A stretch of DNA of 64,000 nt from Endocalyx cinctus (taxonomy: Eukaryota; Ascomycota; Sordariomycetes; Amphisphaeriales; Apiosporaceae): contig BCKC01000003.1 of NCBI GenBank assembly GCA_001600455.1, positions 3,076,315-3,140,314 on the forward strand, given 5' to 3'. Below are positions 12,818-22,537 of the stretch, piece by piece. Below the pieces are notes generated by a model. The model saw nothing but the letters and a program-made list of their open reading frames with translations. It had not been told where the DNA came from and made no database searches. Positions within the stretch are counted from its first letter, which is position 1, and each line of letters begins with the position of its first letter. Position numbers and translations under genes: made by a program.

Positions 12818-15299
12818 TAAAGGCTATTTAAGGAATATATACAATGATATTCAGTATTCTTCAGCCACTCAGCCAACACTTATGATAAAAGAGACTACTA
12901 TTCCAGGCCACCCCTTCGTAACCTACTTGAACGGTCACGGAGCATCTAGTAGTCTTACTACGTGGTCTACATCTTAACACGCAACACGTCGGACGCTGGT
13001 CGCAGAATTGCGAACATGACGGCGGTTTCTAAGCCGATGCCGACGTGTTACCGTGTACTCACTATGATTGAGAAGCAAGTCTTCTTCAGTCAACCCCTAT
13101 CCTATCAAATCTAAGGCAGTGGCTACAAGGCCGCAAATTTAACAACACACGAGCATTAGAACCAAGACCCATCATCATTATTTTAGGATATGCATTTGGA
13201 CGCTTATTTGGATTTTCCTTGGCCGAGCGCGGTGGCGTTCAGAGCGCTTACGTACAACCCTCGTCCCTGTCAGCGCTTGGCATGTATACTTACATACAAG
13301 AAGGATAGCGCGGTATTTGCCCATAAAAAGGGGCTCGCAATTGTAACAACTATCATAAAGAAAGACAGGATTCTTCATTTGACTTCACAGCACGGGTTGT
13401 TATTATTATTTTTTTTTTCAGGTACATAAAAACAGGTACGATGTACGGTGTACGATGCGTGTTTCGTGTAGATATAGGAGAATATAAAATGAAGGGAAAT
13501 AGAAATATACACGAGGGTCCGAGATCCAACCCATGTCGGGCCATGCACGTCGACTCTTTTTGACAAGAAATAAACCCTAACGTTCAGTACGTGTTAGCGC
13601 AATGTGTCATAATCCTAGCATACATGTGTCATAACCCTAGACAAAATTTGACTCAAAACGTGTACGGCTCGGGGAACCGTAAAGGACGGGACGAGAGTAG
13701 TTATGATAGCGAAGAAAAGGGTCTGGGCCTTTTCTACATGGTATTGACGTAGTACCTAATCTATCAAAGTTTCTGGTTCATGTCTTCCTCCTGCATATCT
13801 AAGTACTTAAGTAGTTTGCACAATGGAACGGTTACCTTAGTACTATGTATAATATGTGGTACAACAGCATCGAACGATATTTAATAGGGAGTTTTCGACT
13901 CGCCCGGAACTTGGGATCCTGTGGCCGAGATAAACCTAAACTTAACTTAACTTAACTTAGAAAGGGGGTTTTATAACTGTATTAAATTATTATGTACTCC
14001 GTTCCGTACCGCGTCTAAGGCTTAATTGATCCCGGTTTAGCGTAGCAAACTATACCTGAAATTGGGCAGCTGGGCGAGCTGGGGGTAAGAACTTTAACGC
14101 TTGCAGATGAACAAATACCCTAACCTTAGTGTAGTATAGTATAGATAATACGTAATGGCGAGGGTATACTTAGAATGAGCCGAACCGATAAAAAAAAGAG
14201 ATGCATCTCAGTCGGCAGTTGTGCACTTTACCATGCATTGTGATGGTTGCAACCTCAACTTTTGTCTTCAGCTCATCCGCTACCTCCATTCAATACACCC
14301 TCCCTGTAATTAATTGAATAAAATGAAACAGCCCTGTACGTTCTAGGTGTTATACCCTAGTATAGTGTACATAGTACACTGCACTGCTACTTACTGTAGT
14401 AGTCGGGTATCTAGTAGTGTCCATATACGTATGTACAAGTAGTATGCACTTTATATCCTCGGGATATATTCCGTTCGGTATTTACTCCAAGACATTGGAT
14501 AAAGTCGCTACTTTGTTTCTTGATAGGTACGTTGGCCAAAGTCATGTGTAAGAAAAAATAGTAGGCCACGTGCATACGTTATACTACTTACTACGTTCAG
14601 TATCATGAAGTCATATCTATCCTAAAAACGGGCCAAAAACATCGATAATATACGGACATAACACGACAAGGTTTCTTAATCCGTCAAATCAATTTACTTA
14701 CAATTCTACTCCAATTCCAATTTATCTTGGATGAACGCACCTTTTCTCCCTTCCTTTCTTATTTTTCAAAATCGAAAATAGGAATAAATAACGAGACGGA
14801 GGCTTACGGCTCAGTGTCTTTCGAGCCAGGCTAGATCGACGTCAAGGTATCATAATATATACGAGAAACGCATTTCACCGTAGCCTGGCGAATGAGCAAT
14901 AGCTTGATTCTCGGCACGCACGAGGGAATTCTCTCCAGCCGAGCTGCCGAGGTCTAATACTCAAAAAGTATCGATCATCAAAATGCACTACGACAGTACC
15001 TTTTACGCTACGAAAGATACGAACGGAGAGCTCGGCTTCTTTCCGAGTAACCACGCGTCAGGTAGGCTATGACTGGCGGCGATCAACTGAGCAAGTATCC
15101 AAGAAAGAAAGAAAAAGGTCATGAGTCTTAGAGGTGATCATTGTCTTTGCGTGCGGCAGGGGTAACCCATCAATTTCTGTAAACTTCTCGATCTAGATAC
15201 GCATGATCCTAAAGTGCTCAGAACTCCGAAAAGCCTTTCGTCACTGGCTGGTTCCCGAAGCGTAGTTACGATTTGTTAACCGTGATGAGACCTAATCAA
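12818..15299. other. intergenic, no gene seen
   Basis: No supported coding frame. Visible items are a 17-bp near-perfect direct repeat (13602-13618 and 13624-13640), a (CTTAA)4 minisatellite near 13938-13959, a partial TACTCCGT motif near 13994, and AT-rich filler. The convergent ends of the Zn2Cys6 gene and the aldolase gene border it, so it holds two 3' ends and no obvious promoter. Confidence 0.55.
13602..13640. repeat. 17-bp direct repeat, two copies
   Basis: ATGTGTCATAATCCTAG (13602-13618) recurs at 13624-13640 with one T-to-C change. The two starts are 22 bp apart, about two helical turns. Confidence 0.7.
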
Positions 15300-16385
15300 T
15301 TAATAACGACCTACCGCCTGAGGTGCACTTTCTCCCCTCGCGGCGCTGAGCGATTTTCCCAAAGCTGCCTGGAGCAGGGTCGTGTCGAGGGCGGCGCTGA
15401 TCATGTGAAACCCTTTATCCGCGTACATCTTGGCCTGCTCCCCGCTCGTGGCGAAAAAGCCGCACTTCTTCCCTGCCTTGTTGGTCGCCTCGAGGATCCT
15501 GTCGATAGCCCGCTCCAGTTCCGGATGCATGACCCCGTCGAGGATGGGGAACCCGATGTTGTTGCCCAGGTCGAACGGCCCCACGAAGAGCACGTCGATC
15601 CCGGGAACGGCCGCGATCTCCTCTACCTGGTCGAGCGCCTCTCGCGTCTCGATCTGCACCATCGTGAGCAGGGACCGGTTCGCTTGCTGCAGGTATTCCG
15701 TCATGGTAGGGATCGGGTCGAACCGTTCCATCGAGAAGGGCGATCCGAGACCTCGTTGGCCCTCGGGCGGGAATTTAGCGGCGCTGACTAGCCCCCTGGC
15801 CTCTTCGGCTGAGCGAAGTAGAGGTACAAGTACCTAGCTTTCTGGTTAATTAAAAAAAAAAAAAAAAAAAAAAAGGCAGAGACACATGTATCACATGTCA
15901 TGCTATTTTTTTGATCACTCACGCCATGTGCACCGGCATCCAGGGCTCCTTGACGTGGTATTAGTGACCGGGTTTACAATATAGGGATGCCTTTTTTAAG
16001 TTTTCTGACGTTGGCGGACTTACGCTTTACCATCCATCCTTGCATATCTGGTATCCTTACTAGCGGGCTCACTCCGCAGCTAGCGATGGCGGGAACGGCG
16101 TCGTGCATAGCGGCATCTGCAATTTATACTTTTAGTCTCACCCTTTTTTATTTCTGCCTTTCTTTCTTTTTTGCTCGTAAATTCTAGGCTTGTTTTTTTT
16201 TCTCTCTCTATGCCATAGAATATCGTACCATCAATATTTCCATGCTCGCAGTCTACCATCACCCAATCAAAGCCTGCGCGAGCTAAGATTCTCGACACGT
16301 TTTGACCGGGCAATGTTTGCCACGCGCCCATACTGGCCCCCTCATTCTTCTCGAACGCGGTTCTGAGAGTGCATCCTTGCAACAT
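15300..16385 (-). CDS. HpcH/HpaI aldolase family protein
   Basis: Exons (transcript order) are 16385-16229, 16116-16024, 15948-15923 and 15833-15300, giving 269 aa. Introns are 112, 75 and 89 nt. Class II aldolases of this family cleave 2-keto-3-deoxy sugar acids or related keto acids using a divalent metal. The conserved set is present: WVMVDCEHGNID, LVRIPDMQGWMVKRALDAGA, VLVPLLRSAEEAR, the metal-site TMVQIETREAL, and VLFVGPFDLGNNIG. All four exons join in frame and rebuild family sequence across every junction. Exon 3 is only 26 nt. The last intron has a long T run before its acceptor. An in-frame ATG at 16496 would add 37 residues that look like a mitochondrial presequence (MRTTLRLTISALSRPTVRN), so the start is ambiguous. 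The substrate is not predictable here. Confidence 0.9.
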
Positions 16386-17356
16386 GTTCAAGTATCGTTT
16401 AGTATGAGAAGGTTGACTATAATAACCTTGTCGGTAAACGTTCCGAACCGTGGGCCTAGAAAGGGCCGAAATAGTCAACCGCAAAGTAGTCCGCATTACA
16501 AATAAGACATGTAGAATGCGAAGTACACATGTAGTCAGTATAGGTAACAAACAAAAAAAGAACCAGCTCACGGAGGGCTACCAACGTGATCAATTGCCCC
16601 CCACCCCACACACAGCTCTTTTTTTGCGGGGTAGCTTCGACACCGGGGAGCTTTAACCCACACCAGTGACCAGGTAAGACCGGCAGATACGGGCAGGACA
16701 GGTCGCAAGGTTTACTGCATAAGGCTTAGCATCCATCGACCGAGATATGCTACTTATCACGAGTGTGTGTAGATGGTCAGATCGTGTACCATTCCTCAAA
16801 GATGGGCTAACCAATGTTCCCCCTTGGGATCGGCCTTACTCGGCGATCGACGTCATCTCACAGAAAATATTCATACAGAGGTATACATCGTAGCTTCACG
16901 TTCCGCTACACTTTCACTTGCGCTTCCATTGGCTGATGAGATTCCGGCCATTGAGACATTATACTTCGGCCCGGTAATTTGCATGATGAGAATATATATC
17001 CTTATGGTCTTATTCGATTAACTATACAGATGTGAAGAAGTTTCCTACCAGTGGTAGTGGTGCATGGCCATTATAGTGTGATTAATTAGGGGGGGGGGGG
17101 GGGGGGTTGCTCGCGCAATTATCTGGTTCCTATCGAACCATCCTCATGTCTAGGATAATGAGCTTATCGGAAGCCGGCATTGAGTGCAACGTATATACGA
17201 GGAAAGGGTTGCCAGTATAGGTAATTGACTTTCCTTTTTTTTCTTCTTTGATCTCCCTATCCCCCCCTTTTTTTTTTAGTTTCAATGACCATGTAGATTA
17301 GCTCCCCGGTCAGACTGGCTTAATTAGATCACGCCTGTGAACTTCACACTACAGTT
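16386..17356. other. intergenic with an 18-G run
   Basis: The part next to 16385 may be 5' coding extension or leader of the aldolase gene (to 16496). The rest shows no supported frame. A run of 18 G lies at 17089-17106. Confidence 0.5.
17089..17106 (+). repeat. G18 homopolymer
   Basis: Eighteen uninterrupted G on the + strand, preceded by attaatta. It lies 251 bp past the 3' end of the disrupted glutaredoxin-like gene. It could form a G-quadruplex. The exact length is uncertain for technical reasons. Confidence 0.8.
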
Positions 17357-17740
17357 TTAACTGCGTCCAACGGCATCCATTCCATCTTCGATTTGCTCAG
17401 CCGTAAATCGATGCATAAGTCTAACAGCTTTGGACACTGATTGGGGATTCGCCTCCGGGTCCGTGACCTTGTCAATGTGAATCTACCACATCAATAATTG
17501 GTAAGCAAGGCTCGGAGGAGAAGGCTGCTGTCATGTACGTACAACAGGGACGTCAAATTCGTATAAGTCACGCCATGATGGTTTTGAATTCGATTCAATG
17601 ATATCAATCTCCTTAAACACAAATGGTCGAACATCTCATACCTCAGATAGAACTGATTTAGCTTCGGTACAGAGACCGCAGTTCTTACGGGTAAAGAGCG
17701 TGATCCTACAAGCTTGCAGAAGCCTAGACGTAGGTCTCAT
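17357..17740 (-). pseudogene. glutaredoxin-like (DUF836) gene with in-frame TGA
   Basis: Exon 1 is 17740-17543, the intron 17542-17483 (60 nt, GTACGT...TAG), and exon 2 is 17482-17357. Together they encode 107 codons of a small thioredoxin-fold protein of the glutaredoxin-like DUF836 type (yeast YDR286C relatives). The features are a basic N-terminus, RITLFTRKNCGLC with the CxxC pair, then EIDIIESNSKPSWRDLYEFD, VPVIHIDKV across the intron, and KAVRLMHRFTAEQIE. Codon 35 is TGA (17638-17636), between VLSEV and DVRPFVFK. The family normally has VWDxRPF here, so a TGG Trp codon appears to have become TGA. Conserved sequence resumes in the same frame at once. An intron of 30 or 33 nt (GTATGA...AAG) would remove the stop but also the conserved residues, and is shorter than normal fungal introns. 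I call it disrupted, with RNA-level rescue open. Confidence 0.75.
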
Positions 17741-18210
17741 TGTGAGCAAGGATACACTACAATGGAAGATTCCTCCCAAAATAAAAAAGAAAGGGAAAAA
17801 ATGACACAGGAGCTTAGGTATTGGGTATCGAGACCTGTGATATTCAATAGTTGATTTGATATAAATTCTTTATCGCGTATACTGTATATACTAAAAGGCA
17901 CCGTTTCTTGCATATGTAAACATATAACGTCATACGTTAGCATATCGATAAGATAACATATCCCAGTAGATATCACAAAAACAGGTAGGCGGTGAAACAT
18001 TTCGAATATTCTAGCTCTTTACTGCCCAAAGCGCACCCATATTATTATGCTTGTAAGCGGATACATAACTCTAGTACCCCCTCTAATCCCTGCCGAATGT
18101 TCTATATTCACATCAGCATCGTCGACCTTACTGTTTTATATGAGCTTAAATTCACGTTATTAGCTATAAAGAACTTCGAAGTCAATTGAGTTTCCCGAAT
18201 CTAGACGACA
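17741..18210. other. divergent intergenic region
   Basis: It separates the divergent starts of the glutaredoxin-like gene (-) and the CHORD-CS gene (+), so it should hold both promoters. I see no TATA-like element clear enough to assign. Confidence 0.5.
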
Positions 18211-19397
18211 ATGGCTCAAAAATGTGTCCATAAAGGTTGTGGTAAGATGTACACGGACCCCGACGAGGTCTGCAAATACCATCCCGGACCACCTGTTTTC
18301 CATGAAGGACAAAAAGGTAAGTAACGGCATGGTTTTGCACTTTACTTTTTCAATCTTAGCTTCCTCGGACCCCCCCTTTCCTCGAGTACGTACAAGTTTC
18401 ATCGTGAGAAAATTACAAGTTATTTTAACTTGTTTTTCTGGCCTTCTTGGGCCTCGATTGGATTCGCAATTATATAGGCTGGAAATGCTGCAAGCCGAGA
18501 GTCCTAACGTTCGACGAGTTCCTCGAGATCGAGCCGTGCACGGAAGGAAAGCACAGCACCACCGACCTACCGCCCGAGATCGAGAAGAAGACCGGGGAAG
18601 AGACGCAGACCGCTTCGCAATCCCTAGCCTCGAAGCTAGCCGAAGCCGCGGCGGCGGCGACGGCGCCCGGACGCGCTCCTTTAGCGCCCCAGCCGGCGCC
18701 CACGGCGCCGCCACCCCCTCCCGAATCCGAGGACGACGAGCCGTCGGTCGAGATCCCGGACGGTAAGGTCTGCCGGCGGAAAGGATGCCACGCGGCGTAC
18801 GCCAAGGGCCGGCCGCGGTCGGACGACGAGGCTTGCGTCCACCACCCGGGCGCGCCCATCTTCCACGAGGGCAGCAAGGGGTACAGCTGCTGCAAGCGTC
18901 GCGTGCTCGAGTTCGACCAGTTCATGAAGATCGAGGGCTGCAAGACCTCGGCCCGCCACCTCTTCGTGGGCTCCGGGCAGGATAAAAAGGGCAAGGGCGC
19001 GGGCGCGGGAGGTGCAGGCGGCGCCGCGAATCAAGAGACAAGCGCGTCGGGCGAGGAGATGCTCGAGACGGTGCGCCACGATTTTTACCAGACCCCCGCG
19101 AGCGTCATCGCGTCTTTTTTCCTCAAGAAGATAGATGCCACTAAGGCCGCGGTGAAGTTCGAGGCGAGGGCTCTCGATCTCGACCTCGTCACGTCCGATA
19201 CCCCCGTCCCGAAGCGGTACAAGGCGGTCGTACCCTTGTTCGGTCAGATAGACACGGAAAAATCGTCGTTCAAGATCCTCGGCACGAAGCTCGAGGTTAG
19301 CTTGTACAAGGCGGACGGTGCTAGCTGGCCCGTCCTGCGAAGCGATGATCAGCGTACCGGCGAGATATTACAGGTTGGACGGGCGGGGCGGGTGTGA
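18211..19397 (+). CDS. chpA: CHORD-CS protein, chpA-like
   Basis: Exon 1 is 18211-18316, the intron 18317-18477 (GTAAGT...TATAG), and exon 2 runs 18478-19397, giving 341 aa. There are two CHORD zinc-binding domains of Cys/His spacing. The first spans residues 4-62 ([31 protein letters not shown]). The second spans about 130-195 (KVCRRKGCHAAY, CVHHPGAPIFHEGSKGYSCC). A CS (p23-like) domain follows from about 230 (VRHDFYQTPASVIASFFLKK to EVSLYKADGASWPVL). CHORD-CS proteins act as HSP90 co-chaperones, and in Aspergillus nidulans chpA is needed to keep diploids stable. The intron splits the first CHORD, and the join restores its [10 protein letters not shown] core. The linker between the domains is rich in Ala, Pro and Glu. 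The final Gly/Arg tail is weakly conserved. Confidence 0.92.
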
Positions 19398-20319
19398 AGA
19401 GGGAAAGGAAGCAAAGAAAGAAAGGATAATTTATGTGTGGGAAACTGGATATATCTCTCTTGCCGGGATAGCTTCAAGCGCAATTAAAGAAAAGAAAAAA
19501 AAAAATAATTGAACAACTGGATTAATCATTAGGTGTGTATTTTAGCTTCATGTCTTTCCGGCAAAGGGAAATGATTCGAGCTTAAGAGTACAATAAACTC
19601 TAGTGAAGCGAGGTGCTCTAGATGGTATCTTCATACCTCTGCAAATACGAGTCCAACGTGCGCGAATACATATCACGGCTCCTATGATCCTCAAGATCTT
19701 TGTGTATAGCAGAAATTCGATTGAGGGTGTAGAAGGAGCCCGGATAGATATAATTACATCTGATATTGTTGAATAGCGTTGAATTGAGTGGTAAGTCAAG
19801 CCAGCTTCATTGTTTTAGTCTATCTAATGGGGCATGCTCTCAAAGCTGCTCCCTTAATCTAAAAGACATAGTAAATATGCGAGATTTCTCTTAATGACTG
19901 GTTGTTAGACCGGGTCTAACAGATTCGTTTGCTCCGTTGGTATGTATGTGTATATACCATTCCACAAATTCATATCCATGTATTACATGGCATAATCTAT
20001 CTTCTATTCTGGATGCGCTGCAAGCTAAAGGGGAGCAGGAGTCCGCGATATCGCCTATCCCTATGATAAACCTATTCGAAGTTTGGTATTCGACTGGTTC
20101 CGAGATGTAGGGGTCTCAAGGCCTCTACGTCGGAAACGTCAAGAACGGCCGAGTCGATGTTATCGGAGATTCGTAGGTGCGATACTCTGCGAAGTCGTCG
20201 TAGGCTCGAAAAAGGATGTCTTGTTCCCTTCTCTTCTCGTGAACTAGTTGTCTACTATAAGCTCGCTGTTTATTTCTTGTTTTTCTTCTCTTCGCGTTTA
20301 GTAATGCTAAGAGCAACTC
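19398..20319. other. convergent intergenic region
   Basis: The 3' ends of chpA (+) and the four-TM gene (-) face each other here. I see no supported coding frame. The sequence is AT-rich with short A tracts just past the chpA stop. Confidence 0.55.
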
Positions 20320-20852
20320 TCAGTAATCGTTATTATCGCCCGGTTTTCGAATATGCCGAGGCAGCGAAGGCGTGTCACATCTCGTCATGACGATGATGGC
20401 CTTCCCGTCCAGGGCGCCGGCGTAGGCGGGCCATTTTCGTATCTGGGAGTCGTCGTCACCGCAGTCGAGGGCGAAGTAGAAGGTCTGTTCTTCGAGATCC
20501 GTGGTACTGCTACTGCCGCTGGGGATGCCCCGCTCCCGATATGTAGTTTCTGGCTTGATGCTTTGACTGTGAAAGCGTATATAGTCAGCTTATGAGCCCC
20601 TTTGATGAGTTATGGATGTGTGTGTGTGTGTGTGTGTGTGAATCACTTACGCCGAGGAGCTAGTTCCCGATTCCAAGTCCTCCTTTTCTGACTGAACTAT
20701 TGGTCCTAGGGAGCAGCGGTTCTTGACGACTTGCAGTGCCTTCCTCGCTACCCACTGAGCCGCATAAGCGACAGCAGCGACTATTAAGACGGGCGTACCC
20801 AAAGCAATAGCCCAAGCGCTGTGAATAAGGGCACTAGTTAGAAAAACCTGAT

Positions 20853-20910
<58 letters not shown>

Positions 20911-21460
20911 AGGACAAGAGCTCACGGATGTTTGACCTCCCAGTATTGGAAAGCAAGATTCAGAACCACGCCAGACATGGCAATCTCGGAGCCCAGCTGC
21001 AACATGGCCCAGGTAGACCAGTAGAGGGACATGATGTCTTCTCCGTCGCAGAACTGTAGAGCGAGCAAGAGGTAGACCTCAACGACTATGATGACGACGC
21101 CGGCGAGGAAGAGCGCCGCGCTGATGAACATGGCGAGCTTGACCTTTTTCAGAAACGTCTTTTCGCTGTGATCTTCTCGTTCTCGGTATATCATGGTACT
21201 ATAGATTATGAGGCAAGAGCCACATCTATCAGTATTACAATGCGGGGAGAAGGGACAGTGTCTCAACAGGTTAAAGAACCTGATGACCTGATATAAATCA
21301 CTAACTTTTGAAAGAGTATCGAACATATCGAGAGCAGGATAAGGAGAAGAACGAATAAGCTCCAGTAGGCCGCGTCGAAATCTTTCCTCTGGAGATGATC
21401 GAACATAGGGGCATAGTGGCTACACCTAACAACGTCTGTTGGGGTGAAGTACCCAGCCAT
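20320..21460 (-). CDS. unrecognised four-TM membrane protein
   Basis: Exons (transcript order) are 21460-21306, 21198-20926, 20833-20651 and 20566-20320, giving 285 aa. I do not recognise the family. Predicted membrane segments lie at about residues 33-53 (SLFVLLLILLSICSILF), 72-100 (LAMFISAALFLAGVVIIVVE), 110-137 (WAMLQLGSEIAMSGVVLNLA) and 145-170 (AIALGTPVLIVAAVAYAAQW). The last 110 or so residues are hydrophilic, Ser/Thr/Asp-rich and probably cytoplasmic. The ATG has a good context (A at -3). Each junction keeps frame, and frames outside the exons meet stops quickly, which supports the model. The second intron's pyrimidine tract is a (CT)25 microsatellite, and the third intron holds a (CA)12 run. 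Family and role are unknown. Confidence 0.7.
20617..20640. repeat. (TG)12 microsatellite in an intron
   Basis: Twelve TG units lie in the third intron (20567-20650) of the four-TM gene. On the transcript they read CA, close to the donor site. Confidence 0.85.
20855..20905. repeat. (AG)25 microsatellite in an intron
   Basis: About 25 AG units sit in the second intron (20834-20925) of the four-TM gene. On the transcript this is a pure CU tract ending about 20 nt before the acceptor, in the place of the polypyrimidine tract. Confidence 0.9.
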
Positions 21461-22537
21461 TTTCTTCTCTTTGATGATGGTATTATCTTATGAATGAATG
21501 CAAATAGTGAAACGCGATGTATATGCAAGTATTAGTTGGTGAGAACGACGTTGCCTTCTTCATGGAAAGCACCCTCTTATACCCAGAGGCCATAAACTTC
21601 ATTTTTATAAGGAATACACCAATACACGAATGGTTATGAAAGCAAACATCCTCTTCGGAACCGTTCGTGTGTAACAGGTAAGCTGGACGAGTTAAGGGGC
21701 AAGCCTTTTTACGTATACAAGTAAGCTGGGAGAGTAGTGGCTAAAACGGTCCCCGTGTAAAACCATAAGCTGAGAGTGGTGACCGTTGGCAGTGTTTAAA
21801 CGACGAATAGAAGTCTCTTTTAATATATTGGTATATGAATCGGTACAATATGGTACAATAAGAGAGCTGAATGAGGGTGTGTACTTTAAAAAGAACTCTC
21901 GTCAACCACTATTTATATACAATATCAACACCTGCCAAATCAGGAACATACTTCAAAATGAAAACATTATTGCCGAACTCACTCTCTATTTATATGATTA
22001 TCTATACATACAGCCACATCAAGGCACATACTGCGAGATGTCATAGGCGGATCCGACCCATGGGCCAAAGACACCGGTGTAACGCTAGATAGTGAAAGCG
22101 TTAATGTACCACTTAATCATGGGCGAACATGATTGACATAATTTGAGATTGATAGTGTTGACAGATAAAGAGTTTCTGTAATGAAAGATTTGGCAATGAG
22201 ATATTAATGAGCCTTACTTGAATCTAGCTTCGATCTGTTGGGTCTTGGTAGAGATAGCGGAACAAGTAGATCAAGTAATTAGTGAGGACTACGAGTCCAA
22301 GCCACAAACCCACGCTTTTTAAGTGTCAATTAAATGGGCTTGGCAAGACTTGTCCCAACGTAATCTGCATCCGTGAACATAATTTCATATACATATGAAC
22401 GGAGCCTCGGAAGGTGTAATATGACACGCGAAGCTTCAAGCCGCCGTCTTGGGTGTGGATCTAGCACAAATGAATGCCTCATAGAAGCGTCTGCAGGTCG
22501 TAGATGTATCTCAAGGAAGAATGCGAGATTCCCGCAT
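21461..22537. other. intergenic, one membrane-like fragment
   Basis: The right part is the 3' flank of the mitochondrial protein gene. A short minus-strand frame at 22224-22325 reads like one membrane helix (KSVGLWLGLVVLTNYLIYLF) and ends at a TAG, but it has no start codon or convincing upstream exon. The left part is the promoter side of the four-TM gene. Confidence 0.45.

Noticed and set aside
13570..14120. Repeated CCCTAA-like words as an internal telomere-type repeat.
   Set aside because: The words are single and scattered, never in tandem arrays.
22224..22325. A leftward membrane-helix-like frame ending in TAG as a separate small gene.
   Set aside because: It has no start codon, a stop immediately upstream and no convincing upstream exon. 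It may be chance in a 3' flank.
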